Source: Thalassolituus hydrocarboniclasticus
Lineage (GTDB): Bacteria; Pseudomonadota; Gammaproteobacteria; Pseudomonadales; Oceanobacteraceae
Assembly: GCF_025345565.1 (NCBI RefSeq)
Contig: NZ_CP054475.1
Span: forward strand, 3,327,129 to 3,391,128
DNA length: 64,000 nt
Direction of reading: 5' to 3'
Shown: piece after piece, positions 1 to 9,019 of the stretch
How the letters are laid out: each line of letters opens with the position of its first letter
Numbering within the stretch: the first letter of the stretch is position 1
Program-made: the position numbers and the translations under genes
The notes under the pieces: generated by a model
Told to the model about the DNA's origin: nothing
Databases searched by the model: none
What the model saw: the letters and a program-made list of their open reading frames with translations, nothing else

Positions 1-975
1 GTGCCTATACCTGAAAACACTCCTTGGTTACCAGCACCAAAATTATTTACATTTTCATACCTACAGACCTCCTTCATAAAAATCTGCACTGAAAGCTTTC
101 GTGGCATTCAAATGCTAGAATCAAACCCGTGCCTACTTTGGATTATGCTTGATTATTCAATAAAGAACTCCTTAGATAAAATGCAGATTCACTCTTGGCT
201 AGGCATGAAGAGAAAAGACATTATAAAAATAATAATTGGTATAAATTTCGATGGGGATGAAAAATTCATATCTAAAATAGACCCAATCACAGGAGAGTCA
301 AACGAACTAAACTTAATTATTAGAACAATCAAAAACCCTCAATTTGCCTCTGCGTACGCACACTGGTCCAGAATACCAATACAAGTTCTATACATAGCAG
401 AAAGATATCCTACCCTGCATGGTGCACACTACTTGTTAGATTGGTGCTCAGAAAATCACGATAGAATGTCTTGCTACCTACCAGGCTCCGTAGAATTAAA
501 TAAATTAACCGAAGACACCATTAGAGCAGGAAAAGAATTAAACATTAAAAATTCTCGAAACATAGTAATTTCATGCAAAACAGTAGATCAACTTAATAAA
601 TTGCATGATGCCTGGGTTGATTCTTTGAACAGAAGCCGTAGGCACTACGATCCTGACATTGAATTTGACCGCCCTGACATCCAGGAGCACGAAGGAATAA
701 AGTGGATTTCATCAGCAAACTCACTTGTATATGAAGGCGTAGAAATGGGGCACTGCATTGCAACTTATGTTGATAAAGCACGATCGGGAAAATCCATTAT
801 ATTCTCAGTTTACTATCCCGAGAGAGCAACCTTAGAGATTACCAACAGAAATGGTATTTTCAATATCATCGAAATTAAAAAAGAAAGAAATAAAAACGTT
901 AGCGAAGAAACAGTAAACTATATAAGGGAATGGCTGGATCAGGAAAATAAAAAAAGGCGATCTTTTCACACATAG
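1..975 (+). CDS. PcfJ-like protein, possibly 5' truncated
   Basis: About 324 residues are visible from a GTG at base 1, but the frame is open at the window edge, so the true start may lie upstream. The C-terminal half carries a PcfJ-like signature: a valine/glutamate segment, then MGHCIATYV around residues 247-255, then SIIFSVY and a conserved P-x-x-A-T-L-E-I. PcfJ family proteins are found on conjugative plasmids, phages and other mobile elements, and their biochemical role is not established. The gene is clearly AT-rich, with AGA, ATA and TTA codons rare in the rest of the window, which points to horizontal acquisition. No signal peptide or membrane segment is evident. The family call rests on the motif only. 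Confidence 0.6.
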   Translation: MPIPENTPWLPAPKLFTFSYLQTSFIKICTESFRGIQMLESNPCLLWIMLDYSIKNSLDKMQIHSWLGMKRKDIIKIIIGINFDGDEKFISKIDPITGESNELNLIIRTIKNPQFASAYAHWSRIPIQVLYIAERYPTLHGAHYLLDWCSENHDRMSCYLPGSVELNKLTEDTIRAGKELNIKNSRNIVISCKTVDQLNKLHDAWVDSLNRSRRHYDPDIEFDRPDIQEHEGIKWISSANSLVYEGVEMGHCIATYVDKARSGKSIIFSVYYPERATLEITNRNGIFNIIEIKKERNKNVSEETVNYIREWLDQENKKRRSFHT

Positions 976-1085
976 AACTAATAATCGGTTCCAGCTTGAC
1001 GATAGACACTTTTTGCGTCACTCGCTGTCACTCAAGATGAACAAAAAAGTTGCTCGACACCAGTCGCAGCTAAATAGGAGAGCAA

Positions 1086-1559
1086 GTGAGACTCAGCGAT
1101 CTTACGGACAAAGAGCTTCTGCAGCTTCAGGCATCTGCAACAAATGAGCTTAAAGTCAGAGGGGTAGTCCGCACACAGAACAACCCACTAGGCGATTACA
1201 CGGAGTGGCTAGTCTCGAAGGCTCTGGATCTTGAGCTTCAGGCAAACTCCAAAGCTGGATATGATGGCGTCAGCAAAGACGGTGTGCGCATACAGATCAA
1301 AGGGCGGCGCGTTACGCCCACAAACAAATCGCGCCAACTCAGCGCTATCAGGAAGTACGCCGATAAAGATTTTGATGTCCTCGCAGCCGTAATTTATGAC
1401 GAGCATTTCAACATTATCGAAGCGTTGCTGATCCCCCACGAGGTCGTAGGGGAGTACGCATCGTACCGAGCTCATATTAATGCTCACATCCTGATATTGA
1501 AGGGGCCAATCTTAAGTGATCCACGGGTTCAATCTATCAAGCAGGCGTTGTGCGGCTAA
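1086..1559 (+). CDS. DUF6998-like protein with nuclease-fold motif
   Basis: A 157-residue protein starting at GTG, with AGGAGA 5 bases upstream. The core reads GYDGVSKDGVRIQIKGRR (about residues 58-75), an acidic residue followed by Q-I-K, as in PD-(D/E)xK restriction-endonuclease-like folds. The N-terminus (LTDKELLQL, then NPLGDYTEWLV) and SRQLSAIRKY resemble the DUF6998 group from memory. A function in DNA cleavage or defence is inference from the motif and the accessory neighbourhood beside the PcfJ-like gene. Its base composition is closer to the chromosome than the PcfJ-like gene's is. Confidence 0.6.
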   Translation: MRLSDLTDKELLQLQASATNELKVRGVVRTQNNPLGDYTEWLVSKALDLELQANSKAGYDGVSKDGVRIQIKGRRVTPTNKSRQLSAIRKYADKDFDVLAAVIYDEHFNIIEALLIPHEVVGEYASYRAHINAHILILKGPILSDPRVQSIKQALCG

Positions 1560-1767
1560 CAAGTGATCCTGCCCCGCTTTAGCGGACACCAACGACAAAC
1601 TGACCTAGTGTCCAACGGCAAACTATATTCAGCCAAACAAGATCTGGCTGTATTTAAATAGGTTTAAAGTCCAGCCTCCCTATCCTGCCAGAGTATCTCT
1701 GGCACCTTCTTACACCTTCCCTGACAGCTCACCAGGCAACTCCCATAACACCTTTCTGTCACCAGCC

Positions 1768-2769
1768 CTAAGGCCGGTGCTGCTTCTGCCACGCCCGTGG
1801 CGATATTCCCGTCCAGCGGCGGAAATGCCGGCTGAATACCGCCACCTCGGCATAGCCCAGCTGCAGCGCCAGTTCGGTGATGGTCTGGGCGCCGTAACGC
1901 AGTTGCTGCTCGGCCAGACTCTGGCGCACCTGCTGTAATAAGCCACGGTAGCTCTCACCATTCTGCTGCAGCCGGCTTTGCAGTGTGCGTTCATGCATGC
2001 CCAGCGCCGTCGCCACCCGTTCGATACAGCATTCGCCGGTGGGCAGCAGACGGCCGATGATGTCCCGTGCCTGGTCGGCCAGGTTGCCGGGATAGCGGCT
2101 TTGCAGATAGTGCAGATGCTCCTGCAGATGGCGGTTCAGTGCTTCTTCGTCCTGATGATTACGACTCGCCAGCTGAGAGCTTTTCAGCACCACACCGTCG
2201 AAAGGCTCAGAGAAACGCAGTGGCGGTAATGTATTGCTGCGCTCATCTGCGCCCTGCCCGGCCGGAGCGGGCTGGCGCAGGTGCAGCGTCAGACCGGTGC
2301 TGCTGATATTGAGCAGGCTGCAGACAAACATCGCCAGCTGCGCCACGCTCAGCTGCATCAGTTGCTGCATACCATAAGGGGACTGCACATTGATCGACAG
2401 CGCCAGGCGCACCTGTTCGCCCTGTGGCTGCACTTCCAGCGTTGCGCCCGCCGCATGCAGGTAGAGGTTCTGATTTACCCGCGCCAGCGCATCGGCCACC
2501 GTCGCCTCGCGCGATACCAGCATTGGTAAATCGCCCAGCACATGCAGTGTCTGCCGCTGTGTCAGCAAAACACCGAACAGTGGCTGAGCGCAGCGCTGGG
2601 CGGCTATTTCCAGTAATCCGGCCAGGCGCGGATAGGCGATATAGGTATTCGGATCGCGGAACTGCGCCTGACGCAGCCCCGCCTGCTGCATCAGTTCTAT
2701 CGGGTTTTGTCCGTATTCCAGCACCAGTTGCTCGAACTGGGCGACGGCACCACTGCGTACCAGATACAT
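1768..2769 (-). CDS. AraC family transcriptional regulator
   Basis: A 333-residue regulator. The N-terminal two thirds match the arabinose-binding-like sensor domain (PF12625 type: GLLEIAAQRCAQPLFGVLL, then NLYLHAAGATLEV). The C-terminal 100 residues form an AraC double helix-turn-helix (MHERTLQSRLQQNGESY and ITELALQLGYAEVAVFSRHFRRWTGISPRAWQ). The start is ATG with a GGAAGG site 7 bases upstream. It is transcribed away from the SDR/cupin/alcohol dehydrogenase genes across a 129-bp gap, so it is the likely activator of that operon, responding to a substrate or intermediate. The ligand is unknown. Confidence 0.9.
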   Translation of the reverse strand: MYLVRSGAVAQFEQLVLEYGQNPIELMQQAGLRQAQFRDPNTYIAYPRLAGLLEIAAQRCAQPLFGVLLTQRQTLHVLGDLPMLVSREATVADALARVNQNLYLHAAGATLEVQPQGEQVRLALSINVQSPYGMQQLMQLSVAQLAMFVCSLLNISSTGLTLHLRQPAPAGQGADERSNTLPPLRFSEPFDGVVLKSSQLASRNHQDEEALNRHLQEHLHYLQSRYPGNLADQARDIIGRLLPTGECCIERVATALGMHERTLQSRLQQNGESYRGLLQQVRQSLAEQQLRYGAQTITELALQLGYAEVAVFSRHFRRWTGISPRAWQKQHRP

Positions 2770-2898
2770 CCTCAGACCTTCCGCTATTCCGCCATCAATA
2801 CTCGCAATATATCAACTTGTGCTCGTAAAAGGTCAAGAACCTGTGCAATTAACCACCTACATTGGTGCTTAACAACAATAACAAGCAAGGTAAAACGT

Positions 2899-3666
2899 AT
2901 GCGCTTAACAGGTAAAACCGCGGTAGTCACCGGCGCCGCAGGTGGCATTGGTCAGGCCATTGTCAGCAAGTTACTGGAAGAAGGTGCACGGGTTCTGGCC
3001 GTGGATCTGTCAGCCGAAGCCCTTGAAGTTTTTAGCAATCTGAACACCGAGCGGGTGCGTACGCTGGCGGTTGATGTTACCGACTACGCCCAGGTGGAGC
3101 AGATGGTGCGCCATGCCGCCGAGCAGTTCGGCCGCCTGCACATTGTGATTAATAACGCCGGTATCGGCCTCGCTAAACCTCTGCTGCAACATGATCCGAA
3201 AACCGATTTTGACCCGGTTACGCGGGTGAATCAGCACGGTGTGTATTACGGCATTCTGGCCGCCGCCCGTCAGTTTCAGGCACAGGGAACGGACGGCGTG
3301 ATTATTAATACCTCATCGGTCTACGCCAGCATCGCTTCCGAAATGACCTTTGCCTACAACGTCAGCAAGGCTGCGGTCGACATGATGACCAAATGCGCAG
3401 CGCTGGAGCTTGCGGGCCTGGGCATCCGCGTCTGTGCCGTGGCACCGGGACGGGTGGATACGCCGATGCTGCGCCAGTACGAGGCACTGGGCCTGTGGGA
3501 CCATATCCGCAAAGAGCAGATGCGCCAGACATTTACCCAGCCTGCTGAAATCGCCAATGTTGTGGCCTTCCTCGCCAGCGACGAAGCCAACTGCATTAAC
3601 GGCTGCACCATCAGCGCATCCGATGGTTTCGAGAATTTTAAATACCCCCTGCTGGACCCTGTGTAA
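2899..3666 (+). CDS. SDR family oxidoreductase
   Basis: A 255-residue classical short-chain dehydrogenase. The cofactor motif TGAAGGIG lies near residues 11-18, NNAG follows near 80-90, and the catalytic Ser (NTSSVYAS) and Y-N-V-S-K complete the active site. The residue ending strand 2 is Asp (VLAVDLS), which favours NAD(H). An open frame extends upstream to 2707, but the ATG at 2899 gives the family N-terminus and follows an AAGG site. It is the first gene of an operon with a cupin dioxygenase and a zinc alcohol dehydrogenase. It probably oxidises an alcohol or diol to a ketone; substrate unknown. Confidence 0.9.
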   Translation: MRLTGKTAVVTGAAGGIGQAIVSKLLEEGARVLAVDLSAEALEVFSNLNTERVRTLAVDVTDYAQVEQMVRHAAEQFGRLHIVINNAGIGLAKPLLQHDPKTDFDPVTRVNQHGVYYGILAAARQFQAQGTDGVIINTSSVYASIASEMTFAYNVSKAAVDMMTKCAALELAGLGIRVCAVAPGRVDTPMLRQYEALGLWDHIRKEQMRQTFTQPAEIANVVAFLASDEANCINGCTISASDGFENFKYPLLDPV

Positions 3667-3724
3667 CAAGGCCCGGAATAAAACCCATCACCAACAATAA
3701 AGATAAAACCGTGAGGTACTAACC

Positions 3725-4228
3725 ATGGCATTACCCGACGTTATCCAGCATCAGGATTTTTTACTGACCCTGAACACCAACGAAGAAAATTTAATTAAAG
3801 ATGCCCTGCCCGGCGTTGATGTGTATCCACTGTTTCTCGATCCGGAAAACGGCACCTGGGTTATCCGCGCTATATTCAAACCCGGCATCACCCTGCCTAA
3901 GCATTTTCATACCGGCGTGGTGCACTTTTATACCCTGAGCGGCCGCTGGAATTATCTGGAATACCCGGATCAGCCACAGACTGCCGGCAGCTATTTATAT
4001 GAGCCGGGTGGTTCCATTCATACCTTCCATTGCCCGGAAGACTCCGGCGGTGCGGATGGTTTTATGGTGATCTCCGGCGCCAATATTAATTTCGATGACA
4101 ACAATAATTTCATGAACATTATGGATGCCGGCTGGATCGAACAGATGATTATTGCCGCCGCCAAAGCACAGGGTGTAATCCCGCGCTATATCAAACCCGG
4201 TGCGATTGCCGGTTTCAGCAACGACTGA
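3725..4228 (+). CDS. Cupin protein, 2,4'-dihydroxyacetophenone dioxygenase family
   Basis: A 167-residue single cupin. Metal-binding motif 1 is visible as LPKHFHTGVVHFYTLSG (H-x-H plus a later His), and motif 2 as YEPGGSIHTF. This arrangement matches the 2,4'-dihydroxyacetophenone dioxygenase family, Fe-dependent enzymes that cleave the C-C bond of alpha-hydroxyketones. The gene sits 58 bp after the SDR gene and 14 bp before the alcohol dehydrogenase gene. A plausible pathway is oxidation of a vicinal diol to a hydroxyketone and then oxidative cleavage. The family call is fairly secure; the substrate is inference. Confidence 0.8.
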   Translation: MALPDVIQHQDFLLTLNTNEENLIKDALPGVDVYPLFLDPENGTWVIRAIFKPGITLPKHFHTGVVHFYTLSGRWNYLEYPDQPQTAGSYLYEPGGSIHTFHCPEDSGGADGFMVISGANINFDDNNNFMNIMDAGWIEQMIIAAAKAQGVIPRYIKPGAIAGFSND

Positions 4229-4242
4229 GCAGGAACAACACT

Positions 4243-5304
4243 ATGGCAACCATGAATGCTGTTGTAATGCAGGACGGTGCGCTGAGTGTGCAGCAGATGC
4301 CTTTGCCCGAGCCGCAGGCCGGGCAGGTACTGGTGCGCAGTCTGGCCTGTGGAATCTGTGGTTCCGATCTGCATATTACCCGCCATACCGGCGAGGTGTT
4401 TGATTTTTACCGCAAGCTCGGCGTAATGCCGGACAGTCTGGATAATCATACCCCGCTGTTACTCGGCCACGAGTTCTGCGCCGAAATTGTCAGCTACGGT
4501 CCGGCAACGGAAAAGAATCTGCCCATTGGCAGCCGGGTTACCTCGGTGCCGATTCTGCTCAGCCAGAACGGCGCCGGTGTTGGTGTTACGCCAGGGTTAA
4601 GCGGTGCTTATTCAGAATATTTTATTCTCGACGAAGCTCTGCTTCTCCCAGTGCCCGATAACGTACCGGCCGAAGCCGCGGCACTGGCTGAACCGCTTGC
4701 CGTTGGTTTGCACTCAGTTAACCGCAGCAATATCGGCGCGGAAGATACTGCTCTGGTGGTCGGTTGTGGGCCTATTGGTCTGGCGGTTATTTCGGCGCTG
4801 AAATTGCGTGGCATTAAAAATATTGTTGCCGCCGATTTACAGCAGGACAAACTGCAGATCGCGCAGGAATTTGGCGCTACGGGCAGCGTTAATCCGGCAC
4901 AGCAGGATGAAGTAGCTCTGGCCACAGAGGTTGCCGCCGGTCAGCGTCTGGTGATTTTTGAGTGCGTTGGTCTGCACACATTAATTGATGGCTTTGTGCA
5001 ACGCGCACCGGCCAATGCCACACTGGTTATCACCGGCGTGCATACCGCGGTGTCGGCGATTAATTATGCCTATGCCACGGTCAAAGAGCTGGATATGCGC
5101 TTCTCGTATTATTACCAGCCGGAAGAATTCAGCGAATGCCTGAACACCATTGCCGCAGGCAAAGTGCCCTGGCAAAAGCTGCTGACCGGTAAAGTCGGGA
5201 TGGACGGTGTGGCGCAGGCTTTTCAGCAGTTACTGAAACCTAACCCGCATATTAAAGTGGTGATTGAACCCTGGCGTAACGGTGCACTGGAAAGCGTCGG
5301 CTAA
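4243..5304 (+). CDS. Zinc-binding alcohol dehydrogenase
   Basis: A 353-residue medium-chain dehydrogenase. The catalytic zinc ligands are present: Cys in CGICGSDLH (about residue 37) and His-Glu in LLGHEF (about 76-77). The Rossmann motif is VVGCGPIGLAV. The four-cysteine structural zinc lobe usual after residue 90 is absent; the segment there reads GSRVTSVPILLSQNG, so it probably binds one zinc per subunit. It is the last gene of the AraC-controlled operon, with a hairpin just downstream. The likely role is NAD-dependent oxidation of an alcohol in the same pathway as the SDR. Confidence 0.88.
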   Translation: MATMNAVVMQDGALSVQQMPLPEPQAGQVLVRSLACGICGSDLHITRHTGEVFDFYRKLGVMPDSLDNHTPLLLGHEFCAEIVSYGPATEKNLPIGSRVTSVPILLSQNGAGVGVTPGLSGAYSEYFILDEALLLPVPDNVPAEAAALAEPLAVGLHSVNRSNIGAEDTALVVGCGPIGLAVISALKLRGIKNIVAADLQQDKLQIAQEFGATGSVNPAQQDEVALATEVAAGQRLVIFECVGLHTLIDGFVQRAPANATLVITGVHTAVSAINYAYATVKELDMRFSYYYQPEEFSECLNTIAAGKVPWQKLLTGKVGMDGVAQAFQQLLKPNPHIKVVIEPWRNGALESVG

Positions 5305-5322
5305 ACGTCGGCAAGCTATCCG

Positions 5323-5350
5323 GAAGCAACGGTGGTTAAGCAGTTGCTTC
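5323..5350. terminator. Hairpin between convergent genes
   Basis: GAAGCAAC pairs with GTTGCTTC across a 12-base loop, between the stop codons of the alcohol dehydrogenase and the diguanylate cyclase. There is no long T run on either side, so intrinsic termination is uncertain. Confidence 0.4.
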
Positions 5351-7189
5351 TTACTGCGCCGGAGCACTGGCATCAGGAAAATCCTGATCATGATCCAGCA
5401 GAATGCCCTGCTTACCACTGCGTTTTACCTGATACATGGCTTCGTCAGCACAACGCAGTAAGGTGCTCAGGGTTTCACTGTGCAAATACCGCATGCAGAT
5501 ACCAATACAGGCACCAACGGCGACGGTTTCGCCATTGCTTAAGCAGAACGGCGCACTGACAGCTGATAATATCCGGCTGGCATAATCATGCACCAGCTGT
5601 TCATCGCTGACCGCACGACAGATCACTACGAATTCATCGCCCCCCATACGGCCAATGGCATCATTTTCCTGCACAATATCCTGCAGACGCCTGGAAATTT
5701 CCTGCAGAAATTCATCACCGGCACCATGCCCGTAACGATCATTAATCGGTTTAAAATCATCCAGATCAATAAGCATCAATGCGATCACTTCGTCCTGTGG
5801 CGTATGCTTTTTCAGTTGCGAGAAATATTGCCGCAGACCATTACGGTTATTAAGGCCGGTCAGTGCATCTTCGGTAGCCTGACGCTGCAGCTGCATCTTG
5901 GCTTTTTCCAGCTCTGAGGTACGCTCTGAAACCCGCTGTTCCAGAATTTTTTCCTGCTGCATTAATGTATCCAGCAAGGCCTGCTGGGCTTTTTCTTTCT
6001 GCCGTTTTAAATCGTTAAAACGTGCAGCAAGAGCAAATGACAGCAACAACATTTCTGCCGCAGAACCCAGCTGCATACCGTAAACCGTAAAGAAATTTGA
6101 GGGAATCAGGCCGGCATTACGTACTGACAACAACGCAGTACCAATCAGCAGCAAGGTCCAGGCAATCACAAAAATACCGGCCGCCGGAACTTTGCAGCGC
6201 AGCGCCGCTATCCCGGTTGCCAGTAACGTTACCGTGGTCATAATGCCCATCACCGACATTATCTGTAAGGCATGCTGAACATTACTGAACAAAGTCAGTG
6301 CCGCACCAAACCACCACAACGGAATGGCCATACTGAGAAAACGGTGCCAGCGCGGCGCCAGTGTCTGCATCTGCAGAAAACTGCGGGCAAACATCATTGC
6401 CAGAGCAGTAGCAACACTGAAGCCGGCCGGAACAATACGGTCAGCAAAGCCGGTCAGCGCCATATCCGGCCATAACATTAAAGGGCCTATGCCATTCATG
6501 CCGGAGGCCGCAAAACCAAAGGTAAAGACAAAGGCGGAATACAAAAGAAAGGTTTTCTGTCGCAGTGCCAGAAACAGTAAAAAATTATAACTGCCCAGTG
6601 CGATCAGCATACCAAAATACAACGCCATGATGATGACGGTCTGATTATTATCCAGCGCGTATTGATCAGCAGATAACAGACGAGTATTCAGCGCCATTCC
6701 CGCCTGAGTGACGACACGCATATAGAGAACGATGTCTTCTCCCGGATTGAGCATCAGCGGAAAAGCTGCATTTCTGGCAGGAACCGGCCATTGGCTGACT
6801 GGTACATATCGCCCGGCATGCATTTCTTTTATGTTGTCAGGCCGCACAACATAAAGGCTTACATCATCCAGGTAGGCGTATTCAAATTCCAGAATCCACA
6901 GCTTTGGCTGCAGGAGCTGAGACTGAATCTCAAGGCGTAGCCAATAGGCATCATGGGTGTAACCGAAATTCAGCTGGCGACGATTATCCACGGCGATAAA
7001 GTCTGCGCTGCGCCTGCGGATTTCATCGAGACTTGCCTGTGCACCAGAATCAACCAGATAACGGCTGAATAAATCCGGTTGTATTGCTGTATCGTTTTCC
7101 GTCACCGTAACTGCAGTGGCGGCCTGCGACAGGTACATCAGCAGCAGGAAAATGAACGCCCGAACATACTGCAGCTTATGCTTATTCAA
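5351..7189 (-). CDS. 7TMR-DISM diguanylate cyclase
   Basis: A 612-residue membrane protein. A signal peptide (residues 1-27) is followed by a periplasmic 7TMR-DISM extracellular domain (about 40-170; YAYLDDVSLYVV). Seven membrane helices follow (about 185-385), then a coiled-coil linker rich in Glu/Gln (about 390-430) and a GGDEF domain with intact GGDEF near residue 516. It should make c-di-GMP in response to a carbohydrate-like or other extracellular ligand. The position of the inhibitory RxxD site holds QEND, so product inhibition is probably lost. No partner gene is adjacent. Confidence 0.93.
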   Translation of the reverse strand: MNKHKLQYVRAFIFLLLMYLSQAATAVTVTENDTAIQPDLFSRYLVDSGAQASLDEIRRRSADFIAVDNRRQLNFGYTHDAYWLRLEIQSQLLQPKLWILEFEYAYLDDVSLYVVRPDNIKEMHAGRYVPVSQWPVPARNAAFPLMLNPGEDIVLYMRVVTQAGMALNTRLLSADQYALDNNQTVIIMALYFGMLIALGSYNFLLFLALRQKTFLLYSAFVFTFGFAASGMNGIGPLMLWPDMALTGFADRIVPAGFSVATALAMMFARSFLQMQTLAPRWHRFLSMAIPLWWFGAALTLFSNVQHALQIMSVMGIMTTVTLLATGIAALRCKVPAAGIFVIAWTLLLIGTALLSVRNAGLIPSNFFTVYGMQLGSAAEMLLLSFALAARFNDLKRQKEKAQQALLDTLMQQEKILEQRVSERTSELEKAKMQLQRQATEDALTGLNNRNGLRQYFSQLKKHTPQDEVIALMLIDLDDFKPINDRYGHGAGDEFLQEISRRLQDIVQENDAIGRMGGDEFVVICRAVSDEQLVHDYASRILSAVSAPFCLSNGETVAVGACIGICMRYLHSETLSTLLRCADEAMYQVKRSGKQGILLDHDQDFPDASAPAQ

Positions 7190-7314
7190 CTATTTTCCTC
7201 ATTCGCAACAACAGGCACGCTATTTTGACCGGTGATCTGTCATCGGCTGACGACATAAATCATGGATAAGATATACAGGCAGTATAGCTGTTAAAGTGCA
7301 GTGAAAAGACGGGG

Positions 7315-7830
7315 CTATTCCGGCAGTCGCTCATCAACGCTGAGGCAAACCAGCTCATCACCGACCCGGATTTTTCCGGCACGCAAAATTCTCGCACATA
7401 ACCCACCATGCCCCAGCATGGCTGCATGACCACCCGGACCCAGCACTTCATCCATACGGGAACAGGGATGACAGAGTGCTGTTGCCGAAAATATTGCTTC
7501 ACCAATACGGAACTGCTGATAGCGCAGAGCCTGCAGATTAATACCACTGATTACCAGATTCCGCCGCAACAGAGCCGGATCTATGCACTCTCGTTTAAGC
7601 AGTTTTGCCACAACATCAAGATGTTCAGCATTAATCAGCGTTACCTGACGTGCAGACCCCGGAGCACCCTGGCAACGGCGATCCCCCTCAAGGCCAAGGT
7701 CGGCAATGGCATAGGTTTGCATCACACTCAGCAGGGGCGCCCTGCGGGCCGGGCGTAACCCGATCCAGTCGAGCCTGCCATTTCCCAGAGCAGTGCTGAT
7801 GCGGTCAAATAATGAGTGCTGGCGCAGCAT
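7315..7830 (-). CDS. MOSC domain-containing protein
   Basis: About 171 residues from the ATG at 7830; a GTG at 7851 would add seven residues, and neither start has a strong ribosome-binding site. MOSC hallmarks are visible: GLEGDRRCQG, RQVTLINAEHL, LRRNLVISGINLQ and CHPCSRMDEVLG. MOSC domains occur in molybdenum cofactor sulfurases and in mARC/YiiM-type proteins that handle molybdopterin or sulfur. A stand-alone domain of this size is common in proteobacteria and its substrate is unknown. It lies alone, 125 bp from the cyclase. Confidence 0.85.
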   Translation of the reverse strand: MLRQHSLFDRISTALGNGRLDWIGLRPARRAPLLSVMQTYAIADLGLEGDRRCQGAPGSARQVTLINAEHLDVVAKLLKRECIDPALLRRNLVISGINLQALRYQQFRIGEAIFSATALCHPCSRMDEVLGPGGHAAMLGHGGLCARILRAGKIRVGDELVCLSVDERLPE

Positions 7831-8023
7831 AAAACGACTCACAGATAACACTGACAGAGCCGCGCATAATACTACGTATGATCAGTGCCATGAATCATTC
7901 CGTTCCAGCATAAGCAGGCAGAAATTTTATAACATAAGTTAACGGAACCCACGTGGCCGGCACGGATCATACAGACTAGACTGAAAGTATCTGTTCAGTC
8001 AGGTCACCGGAGACGGCTTCAAG

Positions 8024-8311
8024 ATGTTGCGTTCCCTGCTCTGTTGTTTACTGTTACTCAGCCCGGATTCCGGCCCCCAGACCGGAGCTACAGCTACAGC
8101 AGCCGATAGCCGGCCGGATATACTGCAAAGCAGCGACAGCAGCACCACGCAAACCTTTGCCGATAACGCTCAGGGTGACGATCCGCAACTGGTCCACACT
8201 GGCTCACCCGCATTATTTATTCCTGATGGTTACAGCCGGACTCCGCTCTGGCAGTCATTCAATGTTTACACCCTGCCCTTATTCCTCATTCGTGCCCCAC
8301 CAACAGCCTGA
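8024..8311 (+). CDS. Small putative secreted protein, uncertain
   Basis: A 95-residue frame with a signal-like N-terminus (LRSLLCCLLLLSP) followed by a Ser/Thr/Ala-rich stretch. A GGAG lies about 11 bases upstream, longer than ideal. No family is recognised. It ends 61 bp before the CBS protein. It could be a spurious frame in the leader of that gene. Confidence 0.35.
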   Translation: MLRSLLCCLLLLSPDSGPQTGATATAADSRPDILQSSDSSTTQTFADNAQGDDPQLVHTGSPALFIPDGYSRTPLWQSFNVYTLPLFLIRAPPTA

Positions 8312-8372
8312 TAACAATTTGACCTTGCAGATTTTTGCACGTTTGCTGCCTTTGAATAATCAGGAGATTACT

Positions 8373-8933
8373 ATGCCTAAATTAACTCTTTATCCGGTTG
8401 TCAGCGTGGATGAGCTGGTATATCCGGAACAGTCCCCACGTTACACGCTGGAAAGTCGTGCAATACAGTTTTTTACCGACTTTTATACCAACGAACCTCT
8501 GGTGATTGAATCAACGGTATCGGCCATTGATGCCCGCAATACCATGATTAAAACCCATGTACGTCTGAAACTGGTGGTTGATGAAGATGACCACTTTGTT
8601 GGCGTGATCAGTTCACAGGAGTTATCAGAACAGAATATTATGGCCAAAGCAGCGCAGCTGCATCAGAGCCGGGAAGACATTCAGGTGACTGATCTGATGA
8701 TCCGCAAAAAAGATTTACTGGCACTGAATATTGATGAAGTCAGTCGCGCCAGCATCAACGATGTCGTGAATTTTCTGAAAGATAACCATCAGCAGCATTG
8801 CCTGGTAGTGGATGAGCAGATGCACCAGATCCGCGGGATTTTTTCCGCCAGTGATATTTCGCGCAAACTTAAACTCCCCATTGATATCAATGAGCAATCC
8901 AGCTTCAGCAAGGTCTTTGATGCTGTGTCCTGA
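8373..8933 (+). CDS. CBS domain pair protein
   Basis: A 186-residue protein starting at ATG with CAGGAG upstream; an open frame reaching back to 8157 lacks family character. Two CBS motifs are visible (IDARNTMIKTHVRLKLVVDEDDHFVGVIS, shown here only by its ends ID...VIS, and INDVVNFLKDNHQQHCLVVDE followed by IRGIFSASDISRKL). CBS pairs sense adenosine nucleotides or c-di-AMP-like ligands and regulate partner proteins. No enzymatic or channel domain is fused to it, and its partner is unknown. A strong terminator follows 30 bp later. Confidence 0.85.
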   Translation: MPKLTLYPVVSVDELVYPEQSPRYTLESRAIQFFTDFYTNEPLVIESTVSAIDARNTMIKTHVRLKLVVDEDDHFVGVISSQELSEQNIMAKAAQLHQSREDIQVTDLMIRKKDLLALNIDEVSRASINDVVNFLKDNHQQHCLVVDEQMHQIRGIFSASDISRKLKLPIDINEQSSFSKVFDAVS

Positions 8934-8962
8934 TCACTGTTTATTTGTTAAATCCAGATAAG

Positions 8963-8989
8963 AAAACCCCGCATACGCGGGGTTTTTTT
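8963..8989. terminator. Intrinsic terminator, bidirectional
   Basis: AAAACCCCGC, loop ATAC, GCGGGGTTTTTTT. It lies between the convergent CBS and acyl-CoA ligase genes and has A and T tracts on both sides, so it can serve both. Confidence 0.9.
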
Positions 8990-9019
8990 ATTTACCTGAA
9001 ATATCGATTCTCAGCAGGC

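Noticed and set aside
976..1085. Integron attC-like site between the two left-edge genes
   Set aside because: I could not find matching RYYYAAC and GTTRRRY core sites at the right spacing here or after the second gene.
2281..2529. Plus-strand frames inside the first AraC gene
   Set aside because: They are shadows of the minus-strand gene, with no family features and low-complexity Arg/His/Gln composition.
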